Shown: positions 1 through 5,647 of the stretch, in pieces
Position numbering within the stretch: position 1 is the stretch's first letter
Layout of the letters: each line of letters opens with the position of its first letter
Source of the DNA: an uncultured Coriobacteriales bacterium
GTDB lineage: Bacteria; Actinomycetota; Coriobacteriia; Coriobacteriales; Atopobiaceae
Assembly (NCBI GenBank): GCA_946530775.1
Contig: CAMNAH010000080.1
Location: 1-5,803 of the forward strand
Direction: 5' to 3'
Length of the DNA: 5,803 nt
Program-made: the position numbers and the translations under genes
Notes under the pieces: generated by a model
The model's input: the letters and a program-made list of their open reading frames with translations, nothing else
Database searches by the model: none
Told to the model about the DNA's origin: nothing

Positions 1-761
1 TCCAGCGCAAGTGGCGTCAGGTGGTCGACAAGATCAAGGCCAACAGCGCCGCAAAGGGATCGCTGCTCGCCAACGCGGTTCTCGAGGAGGACGACGGCAA
101 GACGCTCAGCATCGGATTCCCCACGGGTTCCCGATTCGCGATGCAGATGCTCTCGCGCGACGACGTGCGCGTGCTGCTCAATGCGACCATCTCCGAGGTG
201 TTCGGCCCGCGCACGTTCACGTGCCACGAGTCGGCCGGCGTGACGCCCGCACCTGCGGTTCCCGCGCCAGCCCCGGTTTCGGCTCCTGTCCCAGCGCCGG
301 TCCCTGCGCCGCAGCCTGTTCCCGCGTACGAGCCCGTCTACGAGGAGGTTCCCGCGTCGGCATACGACTACGCGCCGGCCGAGGCGTACGAGCCCATGCC
401 GTGGGACGAGCCCGCGCCTGCGCCCGCACCTCAGCCGCAGCCTGCGCCCGCGCCGCAACCTCAGTCTGCGCCCGCGCCACGACCGGCACCTGCACCTGCG
501 CCGGCACCGCAGCCAAAGCCCGCGCCAGCTCCCGTCGAGCCCCCTGCTCCGCAGGTCGTGAACGAGGTCGAGGAGGCAACGCCCAGCGAGCTCGCCCAGC
601 TTGCCGCCATGCTCGAGGGGGCCTTCGGCAAGGGCGTGAGCATCGTTGTGGAAGAATCGGGCAAAGAAGATAAAGAAGCTGTCGAATCGACTGATGACGA
701 CGAGTTCGACGATCTCGATGGCTACGATGGAGAAGACTACTCCGAAGACGGAGACGACTGA
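1..761 (+). CDS. dnaX: DNA polymerase III subunit gamma/tau, C-terminal part (5'-truncated)
   Basis: This is the 3' end of dnaX; the reading frame (first full codon at base 3) is already open at the window edge. Tau is the clamp-loader subunit that tethers polymerase cores and the replicative helicase. The visible 252 residues start with a globular segment (QRKWRQVVDKIK..., with LSIGFPTGSRFAMQML and ISEVFGPRTF) that matches the tau C-terminal fold: a Trp near its start, 'LL.A.VLE.DGKTL.I.FP', then a '..FG' turn. A Pro/Ala/Gln-rich linker of about 104 codons follows (243-554), then a short helical segment (ELAQLAAMLEGAFGKGVSIVVEE) and an acidic tail with 20 Asp/Glu in the last 36 residues. The ATPase and zinc domains lie outside the window. 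The identification is supported by the downstream order ybaB-recR, a classic dnaX neighbourhood. No slippery frameshift site is visible in this part, which is therefore tau-specific sequence or the single long product. Confidence 0.85.
   Translation, partial: QRKWRQVVDKIKANSAAKGSLLANAVLEEDDGKTLSIGFPTGSRFAMQMLSRDDVRVLLNATISEVFGPRTFTCHESAGVTPAPAVPAPAPVSAPVPAPVPAPQPVPAYEPVYEEVPASAYDYAPAEAYEPMPWDEPAPAPAPQPQPAPAPQPQSAPAPRPAPAPAPAPQPKPAPAPVEPPAPQVVNEVEEATPSELAQLAAMLEGAFGKGVSIVVEESGKEDKEAVESTDDDEFDDLDGYDGEDYSEDGDD
243..554 (+). repeat. Low-complexity Pro/Ala/Gln-coding tract inside dnaX
   Basis: A run of degenerate hexamer-like units (cctgcgcccgca, ccggcacctgca and variants) encodes PAPAPQPQ-type sequence. 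It is interrupted once, at about 327-416, by a Tyr/Glu-rich insert (YEPVYEEV...AYEPMPWDEP). It stays in the dnaX frame throughout, so it is a flexible linker between the tau C-terminal domain and the acidic tail. The out-of-frame reading frames over this stretch are artefacts of its composition. Confidence 0.8.
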
Positions 762-776
762 GAGAGGGGTTAGCCC

Positions 777-1115
777 ATGGCGTACGGACGTCCCAACATG
801 GGTGGTATGAACCAGAAGCAGATGATGAAGCAGGCTCAGAAGCTGCAGGAGCAGATGATGGCCGCTCAGGCCAAGCTCATGGAGTCCGAGTTCACGGCAT
901 CCACGGGCGGCGGCGCCGTCAAGGCCACCGTGACCGGCGACCTGCGCATCAAGTCGCTTTCCATCGACCCCGAGGCCGTTGATCTCGACGATATCGAGAT
1001 GCTCGAGGACATGATCATCGCTGCCGTCAACGATGCCATGGAGTCCGCCGAGGCCACCGCGAGCCAGTCGATGAGCGCGCTCACCGGCGGGCTCAACATC
1101 CCGGGGCTGTTCTAA
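777..1115 (+). CDS. ybaB: YbaB/EbfC family nucleoid-associated protein
   Basis: This is a 112-residue DNA-binding protein of the YbaB/EbfC family. Family members are dimers that bind DNA and compact the nucleoid, and they are nearly always encoded between dnaX and recR. Visible signatures are the N-terminal Met/Gln-rich helix (QKQMMKQAQKLQEQMMAAQ, about residues 13-31), the central beta segment (GGGAVKATVTGDLRIKSLSIDPE, about 44-66) and the C-terminal helix (EMLEDMIIAAVNDAMESA). Compared with the shortest homologues there is a small N-terminal extension (MAYGRPNMGG). The ATG is preceded by a purine-rich ribosome-binding site (gagagaggggt, 760-770). The gap after dnaX is 15 bases and recR begins one base after the stop, so the gene is almost certainly co-transcribed with both. 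The family assignment is firm; the cellular role is inferred from the family. Confidence 0.94.
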   Translation: MAYGRPNMGGMNQKQMMKQAQKLQEQMMAAQAKLMESEFTASTGGGAVKATVTGDLRIKSLSIDPEAVDLDDIEMLEDMIIAAVNDAMESAEATASQSMSALTGGLNIPGLF

Positions 1116-1116
1116 C

Positions 1117-1725
1117 GTGCCCGCGGCGCCCGGAGATAACCGCGCGCTTCAGCGTCTGCTCGACGAGCTTGGGCGCCTGCCCAGCATCGGTCCCAAGACG
1201 GCGCAGCGCATCGCGTTCCACCTGCTCTCCGCCGAGAAGGAGGAGGCACGTCGCTTGGCTCAGGCCATCATCGACGTGACCGACCAGGTGCATTTCTGCC
1301 CCGTGTGCTTCAACTACGCAACGGGCGACACCTGCTCCATCTGCGCCGACGAGTCGCGCGACCGCTCCACCATCTGCGTGGTCTCGGAGCCGCGCGATGT
1401 GACCGCCATCGAGCGTGCCGGCGCCTACCACGGGCTCTACCATGTACTGGGCGGGGTCATCTCGCCTATGGACAAGATCGGACCCGAGCAGCTCCATGTG
1501 CGCGAGCTGCTCGCCCGCCTCGCATCCGCCGAGGTGGAGGAGGTTATCATCGCGACCAACCCCAACGTTGAGGGCGAGGCCACCGCGACGTACCTCTCGC
1601 GCACCATCCGCGCCCTCGGCATCCGCGTTTCCCGCTTCGCCATCGGACTGCCCGTTGGCAGCGAGGTCGAGTATGCCGACGAGATCACGCTCGCGCGTGC
1701 CATCGAAGGGCGAAGCGAGCTCTAG
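1117..1725 (+). CDS. recR: Recombination mediator protein RecR
   Basis: RecR works with RecO (and RecF) to load RecA onto SSB-coated single-stranded DNA in gap and break repair, as a DNA-encircling ring. The 202-residue length is normal for the family (about 200). Domains in order: a helix-hairpin-helix around LPSIGPKTAQRIAFHLL (21-37); a four-Cys zinc finger with C61, C64, C73 and C76 (CPVC...CSIC); and a TOPRIM domain beginning at ICVVSEPRDVTAIE (86-99), with YHVLGGVISPMDKIGP (108-123) and ATNPNVEGEATA (146-157). The Walker-B-like C-terminal motif is GLPVGSEVEYADEITL (177-192). The start is GTG at 1117, one base after the ybaB stop. No strong Shine-Dalgarno is visible (only a GGGG at about 1103-1106), so translation probably depends on coupling to ybaB. 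The distance from this start to the HhH motif fits other RecR proteins. Confidence 0.97.
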   Translation: MPAAPGDNRALQRLLDELGRLPSIGPKTAQRIAFHLLSAEKEEARRLAQAIIDVTDQVHFCPVCFNYATGDTCSICADESRDRSTICVVSEPRDVTAIERAGAYHGLYHVLGGVISPMDKIGPEQLHVRELLARLASAEVEEVIIATNPNVEGEATATYLSRTIRALGIRVSRFAIGLPVGSEVEYADEITLARAIEGRSEL

Positions 1726-1733
1726 CGCTCGGG

Positions 1734-1741
1734 AAAGGAGG
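1734..1741 (+). promoter_or_regulatory. Strong ribosome-binding site for the membrane-protein gene
   Basis: AAAGGAGG, a near-perfect Shine-Dalgarno, lies 5 bases before the ATG at 1747 and just after the recR stop. It fixes the start of the next gene and implies independent, efficient initiation, in contrast to the weak site before recR. Confidence 0.85.
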
Positions 1742-1746
1742 CCGTT

Positions 1747-2427
1747 ATGGCATCCCACTTCAAGCAGAGCTATGTCGACGATCACGATTACGAGTCGACT
1801 GCGAGCCCCATGGCCGCCGGCTCCATCTCCAAGCTGCATGCGGGCGAGGGCGCGCGCAAGTTCGCCTCGACCAAGAAGCGCGAGGCGTCGAAGCCGGCGC
1901 GCGGCGTGCTGATCGGCGTGGCCATCGCCGCGCTGCTCGTCATCGTGGGCGGGTTCTTCGTGGTGCGCGCGATTCTCGGTACGCGTGTCTCCGTGGACGA
2001 TGAGATTCTCACGAGCGAAGAGGTGTTCGAGCCCCAGCAGGCGGAGGTCAGCATCGACGAGCAGACCGGTTCCGTTGAGACGAGCGGCATCGAGTATATG
2101 GGCGAGCACTACTCGCTGGTTGCGGTGGAGGGGTCCGTCGGCGTGATCGAGACCGATGCCAATGGCAACCAGCGCACGCTGTTCGTGCTGAACGGTACGC
2201 CTGCAACCATGCTCTTCTATGATGGCGTCCTGCTCGTTCCCGAGAACCTTGCCGACGGCTGGGACGTGATCGCGTTCGTGGTGGGCGGCGAGTCGCAGCC
2301 CACGCCCGTCATGGGTGCCGACGGCGCCGCCATCAAGGGCGCGGGCGAGATCAGCGAGGCGCATCTCGAGGGTGCGGAGCTCGTGGTGAGCGATTCCACG
2401 GGTGCCACCACGCGGATTCCGCTCTAA
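1747..2427 (+). CDS. Single-pass membrane protein of unknown function
   Basis: I do not recognise the family of this 226-residue protein. It has a basic and polar N-terminal region (about 1-52, with KKREASKPARG just before the membrane). One hydrophobic helix follows (about 53-77, VLIGVAIAALLVIVGGFFVV). An acidic spacer (DDEILTSEEVFEPQQAE) leads to a C-terminal domain of about 120 residues that looks beta-rich (repeated short hydrophobic strands and Gly/Asp turns). Positive charges on the N-terminal side predict N-in/C-out topology, so the C-terminal domain would be extracellular. There is no signal-peptidase site, lipobox or LPXTG motif. It has its own strong ribosome-binding site and lies 21 bases after recR, so it is probably the last gene of the dnaX-ybaB-recR transcript. 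No function can be assigned from sequence or context. Confidence 0.85.
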   Translation: MASHFKQSYVDDHDYESTASPMAAGSISKLHAGEGARKFASTKKREASKPARGVLIGVAIAALLVIVGGFFVVRAILGTRVSVDDEILTSEEVFEPQQAEVSIDEQTGSVETSGIEYMGEHYSLVAVEGSVGVIETDANGNQRTLFVLNGTPATMLFYDGVLLVPENLADGWDVIAFVVGGESQPTPVMGADGAAIKGAGEISEAHLEGAELVVSDSTGATTRIPL

Positions 2428-2454
2428 AAAATGTTGATTCGTCACGTTTTCCTC

Positions 2455-2483
2455 TTTACAGGCGCGAACTTTTTCGCTAAAGT
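2455..2483 (+). promoter_or_regulatory. Sigma-70-type promoter of tRNA-Asp
   Basis: A -35 box TTTACA (2455-2460) is followed by a 17-base spacer and a -10 box TAAAGT (2478-2483). The predicted transcription start is around 2489-2491, about 10 bases before the mature tRNA 5' end. The region is markedly more AT-rich than the flanking genes. A 5-bp inverted repeat (GCGAA/TTCGC, 2464-2477) fills most of the spacer. Confidence 0.65.
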
Positions 2484-2500
2484 TACCTATGCACTGTTAC

Positions 2501-2577
2501 GGGGTGTTAGCTCAGCTGGTTAGAGCGCCGGCCTGTCACGTCGGAGGTCGAGGGTTCAAGTCCCTTACATCCCGCCA
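2501..2577 (+). tRNA. tRNA-Asp (anticodon GTC)
   Basis: A complete cloverleaf of 77 nt with encoded CCA. The acceptor stem GGGGTGT pairs with ACATCCC (one G-T), the D arm is GCTC...GAGC, and the anticodon stem CCGGC pairs with GTCGG (one G-T). The anticodon loop CTGTCAC carries GTC at 2535-2537. The T arm is GAGGG-TTCAAGT-CCCTT, the discriminator base is G, and CCA ends at 2577. GTC reads Asp codons GAC/GAT, and a G discriminator is normal for tRNA-Asp. It is flanked by its own promoter and terminator, so it is probably a monocistronic unit. Confidence 0.97.
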
Positions 2578-2586
2578 CGAATTCTC

Positions 2587-2616
2587 GAGGTCACGGCTTT
2601 GTCCGTGGCCTTTTTT
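2587..2616 (+). terminator. Rho-independent terminator of tRNA-Asp
   Basis: An 8-bp GC-rich stem, GGTCACGG (2589-2596) with CCGTGGCC (2603-2610) containing one T-G pair, has a 6-base loop and is followed at once by six T residues (2611-2616). It lies 9 bases after the tRNA CCA. It would end tRNA transcription before the convergent operon on the other strand. There is no T-run on the opposite strand, so it should work only for + strand transcripts. Confidence 0.9.
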
Positions 2617-2624
2617 GTTAGCTT

Positions 2625-2666
2625 GGTACCTGTGGGTACCTGCGTGGTACCTGCGCGGTATCTGCA
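2625..2666. repeat. Short tandem repeat, 10-11 bp unit, about four copies
   Basis: GGTACCTGYG-type units start at 2625, 2635, 2646 and 2657 (ggtacctgtg, ggtacctgcgt, ggtacctgcgc, ggtatctgca). Three copies carry an exact GGTACCTG core and the fourth is degenerate. The period is close to one DNA helical turn. It lies between the tRNA terminator and the end of the convergent phosphatase gene, and no function is apparent. Confidence 0.7.
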
Positions 2667-2787
2667 GATGATTTCGACCCGATAGGCAATCTGCCCGGCG
2701 GTCCCATCTTATTCGTAGACGGTAGTGCGGCGTGGAGCCAGACGGGCAGAGCGAGGCAATGAGAGGCAGATCACAAGTTGCTCCTGC

Positions 2788-3963
2788 TTAGAAATAGCTC
2801 ACCCTGATGCGCTTGCCCATAGCCTCGAGGTAGTCCGAAAGCTTCTCGACGATGCTCATCTTTATGTCGAAGCTGATGGACAGGTCGGAGTTCTGGTGTG
2901 CGGGGTTCATCGCGCGACCAACGAAGAAGTTGATGTCGGTTGCCTCCTCGAACAGAAGCTGGCAGATGCGCGACGCTCCGTCGTGGCCAAAGTTCCACTC
3001 CTCGTAGCTCTCGTTTCCCTCTAGATAGTCCTGGGCATAGGTGAGAACCTTGCTCATCGTGACGACGCCCTCGGTGACTAGGTCTACGCCCTCGATCTCG
3101 GACATCGGTGGAACGTCCCCCATCGTCCCTGGCTCGATCTTTGCCTTGAGGGGCTTTCTGAGGTACTTCGCGGCAATCGAGGCCGTGGTGCCGCCGCACA
3201 CGATGCGTTTGCCCTCCTTCGAGAAGAACAGGCTCATCATCCTGTTGCAGTCGTCTGGGTCTGCTGGAGGCCCAAAGAGGATGTTCATCGGCACGCGCCG
3301 TCTGACGCGCACGACGACAGCGGTCGCGTCGTCCAGCGGGTGATAGCCGTAGAGCTTGTCGCACTCGTCAACGAGCATCGTGCAGAGCACCTTAGCCGTG
3401 TAGCCGGTGAGCGACATGTCGGCCATGAACTGGGCGATGTCCTCGCGTTTCCAGTCGTTGTTGTACGTCTTGTCGGCGCTTGCGTGGGGACAGCCGTCGC
3501 TCATGGCCACGAACACGTCGTCTTCCTGCAGGTGAATCGTGGAGCGATAGATCTTTTTGCCCTCGATGTTCAGCTCCGTCATGGGGTAGTCGGCGACCTC
3601 GCCGTCCCTGATCATGACGACGAGGGGGTTGTCGTACTGGATGAGCTCGGCTGTGTGGTTACGTACCAGGTTGATGATGGTGAAGGTGGAATACGCCACA
3701 CCGTGGTTGGCGTGCACCGGAAGCGTCGCCGCGATGGTCGAGACGCACTCTTCGATGGAGAGCCCCTCGGCCATCATGGTCGAGATGATCTTCGAGGTGA
3801 GGGTTGAGAGGATGCTTGCCTGAACGCCGCTCCCAAGGCCGTCGGCGAGGACGATGACGGTCGAGCCATCCTCCTTGGCGACGATGTCCACGTGATCGCC
3901 GCAGAGCTCCTCACCAGCGTGATTGATGCTCTTGTAGCCGATGTCTGCGCAAAGGTCATTCAT
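2788..3963 (-). CDS. SpoIIE/PP2C-type protein phosphatase with extra C-terminal domain, hydrogenase-linked
   Basis: This is a 391-residue, apparently cytoplasmic Ser/Thr phosphatase of the PP2C/SpoIIE superfamily (no signal peptide or membrane helix visible). The catalytic domain (about 1-222) shows the metal-binding and core motifs in order: GDHVDIV (22-28), VLADGLGSGVQAS (38-50, with D41), MSDGCPH (154-160, with D156) and DDATAVVVRV (211-220). Residues 223-391 form a second domain containing FGPPADPDD, KRIVCGGTTASIAAKYL (252-268) and IEGVDLVTEGVVT (290-302), whose function I cannot name. The ATG at 3963 overlaps the hydrogenase stop by 8 bases (ATGAATGA). AAGGAG at 3974-3979, 10 bases upstream, is the ribosome-binding site. 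The tight coupling implies it acts with the hydrogenase-domain sensor. Despite its SpoIIE similarity there is no reason to link it to sporulation: it lacks SpoIIE's membrane region and sits with a hydrogenase-like gene. Its phosphoprotein target is unknown. Confidence 0.91.
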   Translation of the reverse strand: MNDLCADIGYKSINHAGEELCGDHVDIVAKEDGSTVIVLADGLGSGVQASILSTLTSKIISTMMAEGLSIEECVSTIAATLPVHANHGVAYSTFTIINLVRNHTAELIQYDNPLVVMIRDGEVADYPMTELNIEGKKIYRSTIHLQEDDVFVAMSDGCPHASADKTYNNDWKREDIAQFMADMSLTGYTAKVLCTMLVDECDKLYGYHPLDDATAVVVRVRRRVPMNILFGPPADPDDCNRMMSLFFSKEGKRIVCGGTTASIAAKYLRKPLKAKIEPGTMGDVPPMSEIEGVDLVTEGVVTMSKVLTYAQDYLEGNESYEEWNFGHDGASRICQLLFEEATDINFFVGRAMNPAHQNSDLSISFDIKMSIVEKLSDYLEAMGKRIRVSYF

Positions 3964-5632
3964 TGCCGATCGACTCCTTCAGCTTGGACAGGGCGATCTT
4001 AGTCTCGGCCGTCGTCTCGCCGAGGAGCGAGGCGATCTCCTGCGCGATGCGCATCTGCTTCTCGACGACTCGGTCGGCCACCTCAACCGTCTCGCGGCTG
4101 ATGTCCTCCTTGCGCTGACGCTGCTCCTCCTCGGAGGTAACGTCATGCATGATGCAGAGGATCATGCGGCCGTCCTCGGCGGGGATCACGGTCTCGTCAA
4201 CGTAGCGCTGATACTCTGCCAGATACGTGCGCTGGTTGTAGATTCCGCGCTTCGTACGCTTCACGTCCATGAACACCTTTGGGTCGAGGATGCGCACCAC
4301 CTGGTCGCCAAGCACGTCGGACGCAAAGCGGATGTTGAGCAGCCTGAGCGCAGCGTCGTTAAGCTGCTGAACCTCGAGCGTCTCGTTGAGGACGATGAGG
4401 GCGTTGGGACTGTTCTTCACGATCGCATCGGAGAAACTCTCGGCCTTGTCCTTGAGGAACGGCAGGCACATCGAGATCTCGGCCTTGCCTTGGTAGATTG
4501 CGACGGCCTTCTCGCGGCAGGTGTTGTAGCCGCAGGATCCACAGTTGAGCTCGTCGGAGGGCTTGTACTTGCCCATTTCCCTCAGAATCTCGACAAGCTC
4601 GTAGTTGGAGGGGGTACGCTCGGCGCGGTCCACGGGCGTGTGGTACTGCTTCATCACGGGCACCTCGGGCTGCTCCACGTCAAAGTCGCGACTGCCGGCA
4701 AACTGAGCCACGGCCATGTAGTCGGTGACGGGGCTGCGGCGGTACTTCTCCATGACGGGGCCACCGATGCAGCTTCCCGCGCAGGTGGACATCTCGATGA
4801 AGCACTTGTGGATCTTGCCCTGCTTGATGTCATCGAGGGCGGCGAGGCAGGCGTCGATGCCGTCGAGCGCCATGTAGGTGTAGCCCGGAGCGTCCTGGTC
4901 CATGGTCTTGAGGATGCCGCCTGGGGTGGGGAAGAAACGCGCCAGGCCCGTTCCGTCGGCGATGACCTCACGCCTGAGCTCCACGCCCTCCTCCTCGAGC
5001 CACTCGGTCAGCTCCTCGAACGTGAGGACGACGTCAACAGCGTCGCTGTGCTCCTCGGCCTCGTCCTTCTTGGCAACACAGGGACCAATGAAGACGGTCT
5101 TGGCTCCCGGGATGCGACGCTTGATGTCCAGGCAGTGGGCGACCATCGGCGACACGACGTCGGCGAGGTAGGGGAGTGCCTCTGGGAAGTACTTGCGGAT
5201 AAGGAGGTTGATGGAGTGGCAGCACGAAGAGATGACGATATCGCGGCTCTCCTCGCGAAGCATGCGATCGTACTCGCGCTTCACCATGGTCGCGCCGATG
5301 GCGGTCTCCTCCACGTCGTGGAAGCCCAGCTGCTTGAGTGCGTCGCGCATTGCCTCGATTCCCACGCCGTCGTAGTTGGCGATGAACGAAGGCGCGAGGC
5401 TTACCACCACGGGGTCGCCGCTGTTGATGAGCACCTTGACCTTCTCGGTGTCGTTCACGATCTGCTTTGCGTTCTGCGGGCAGACCACGAAGCAGTGGCC
5501 GCAGAGGATGCACTCGTCATCGATGATGTGGGCCTGACCTGCGGAGAAGCGGATCGACTTCACTGGGCAATGGCGGATGCACTTGTAGCAGTTCTTGCAG
5601 TTTGACTTCTTGAGGCGAAGACAGCTTGTCAT
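3956..5632 (-). CDS. PAS-containing [FeFe]-hydrogenase-domain protein, putative H2/redox sensor (HydS-like)
   Basis: The product has 558 residues. Domains in order: two [4Fe-4S] ferredoxin motifs (C12-C15-C18-C22 and C41-C44-C47-C51); an [FeFe]-hydrogenase H-cluster domain (about 70-330); a Fes-type 4Fe-4S motif (C364-C367-C372-C389); a PAS domain (about 403-497); and a C-terminal coiled coil (about 500-556). All H-cluster ligands are present: L1 SSCCHS (C138), L2 GPCVAKKDE (C185, with K188) and L3 EMSTCAGSCIGGP (C284, C288). By eye, two pocket methionines of catalytic enzymes are replaced by G183 and S282, and three proton-relay residues are replaced. This matches the putative sensory (PAS and phosphatase-linked, 'group C'-type) hydrogenases rather than H2-producing enzymes. 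There is no kinase domain; output probably goes to the overlapping phosphatase gene. The start at 5632 is chosen for GAGGAG (5638-5643) 5 bases upstream and a ferredoxin motif near the N-terminus; the frame stays open further upstream, so a longer form is not excluded. Activity would need HydE/F/G maturases from elsewhere. Confidence 0.93.
   Translation of the reverse strand: MTSCLRLKKSNCKNCYKCIRHCPVKSIRFSAGQAHIIDDECILCGHCFVVCPQNAKQIVNDTEKVKVLINSGDPVVVSLAPSFIANYDGVGIEAMRDALKQLGFHDVEETAIGATMVKREYDRMLREESRDIVISSCCHSINLLIRKYFPEALPYLADVVSPMVAHCLDIKRRIPGAKTVFIGPCVAKKDEAEEHSDAVDVVLTFEELTEWLEEEGVELRREVIADGTGLARFFPTPGGILKTMDQDAPGYTYMALDGIDACLAALDDIKQGKIHKCFIEMSTCAGSCIGGPVMEKYRRSPVTDYMAVAQFAGSRDFDVEQPEVPVMKQYHTPVDRAERTPSNYELVEILREMGKYKPSDELNCGSCGYNTCREKAVAIYQGKAEISMCLPFLKDKAESFSDAIVKNSPNALIVLNETLEVQQLNDAALRLLNIRFASDVLGDQVVRILDPKVFMDVKRTKRGIYNQRTYLAEYQRYVDETVIPAEDGRMILCIMHDVTSEEEQRQRKEDISRETVEVADRVVEKQMRIAQEIASLLGETTAETKIALSKLKESIGNE
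3974..3979 (-). promoter_or_regulatory. Ribosome-binding site inside the hydrogenase gene for the phosphatase
   Basis: On the minus strand AAGGAG lies 10 bases upstream of the phosphatase ATG, within the last codons of the hydrogenase-domain gene. Together with the ATGAATGA stop-start overlap it supports translational coupling, and it decides the phosphatase start. Confidence 0.75.
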
Positions 5633-5637
5633 GGGTT

Positions 5638-5643
5638 CTCCTC
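5638..5643 (-). promoter_or_regulatory. Ribosome-binding site of the hydrogenase-domain gene
   Basis: On the minus strand GAGGAG is followed by AACCC and the ATG at 5632. The optimal spacing favours this start over the in-frame ATG 114 bases upstream at 5746, which has no comparable site. Confidence 0.8.
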
Positions 5644-5647
5644 GATT

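Noticed and set aside
11..673. 220-codon plus-strand frame overlapping dnaX
   Set aside because: It is an Arg/Ala/Cys-rich out-of-frame reading of the Pro/Ala repeat tract; the dnaX frame explains the region.
1093..2445. 450-codon minus-strand reading frame opposite recR and the membrane-protein gene
   Set aside because: It is antisense to a certain recR and its product is Ala/Arg/His/Leu-rich with no motifs. Such long antisense frames are expected in GC-rich DNA with strong third-position GC bias.
2501..2670. tRNA-Asp as an integration (att) site for a mobile element
   Set aside because: I found no duplicate of the tRNA 3' end, no integrase and no phage-like genes in the window.
2489..2671. 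60-codon plus-strand frame running through the tRNA and terminator
   Set aside because: It is an artefact of reading through a tRNA gene, its terminator and the GGTACCTG repeat; there is no ribosome-binding site.
2788..3963. Calling the phosphatase the sporulation protein SpoIIE
   Set aside because: Only the PP2C catalytic core is shared. There is no multi-pass membrane region, and the gene is coupled to a hydrogenase-domain sensor in a probable non-sporulating lineage.
3941..5605. 554-codon plus-strand reading frame opposite the hydrogenase-domain gene
   Set aside because: The product is a His/Val/Leu-rich mirror of the real gene with no recognisable domain, while the minus-strand frame carries complete Fe-S, H-cluster and PAS motifs.
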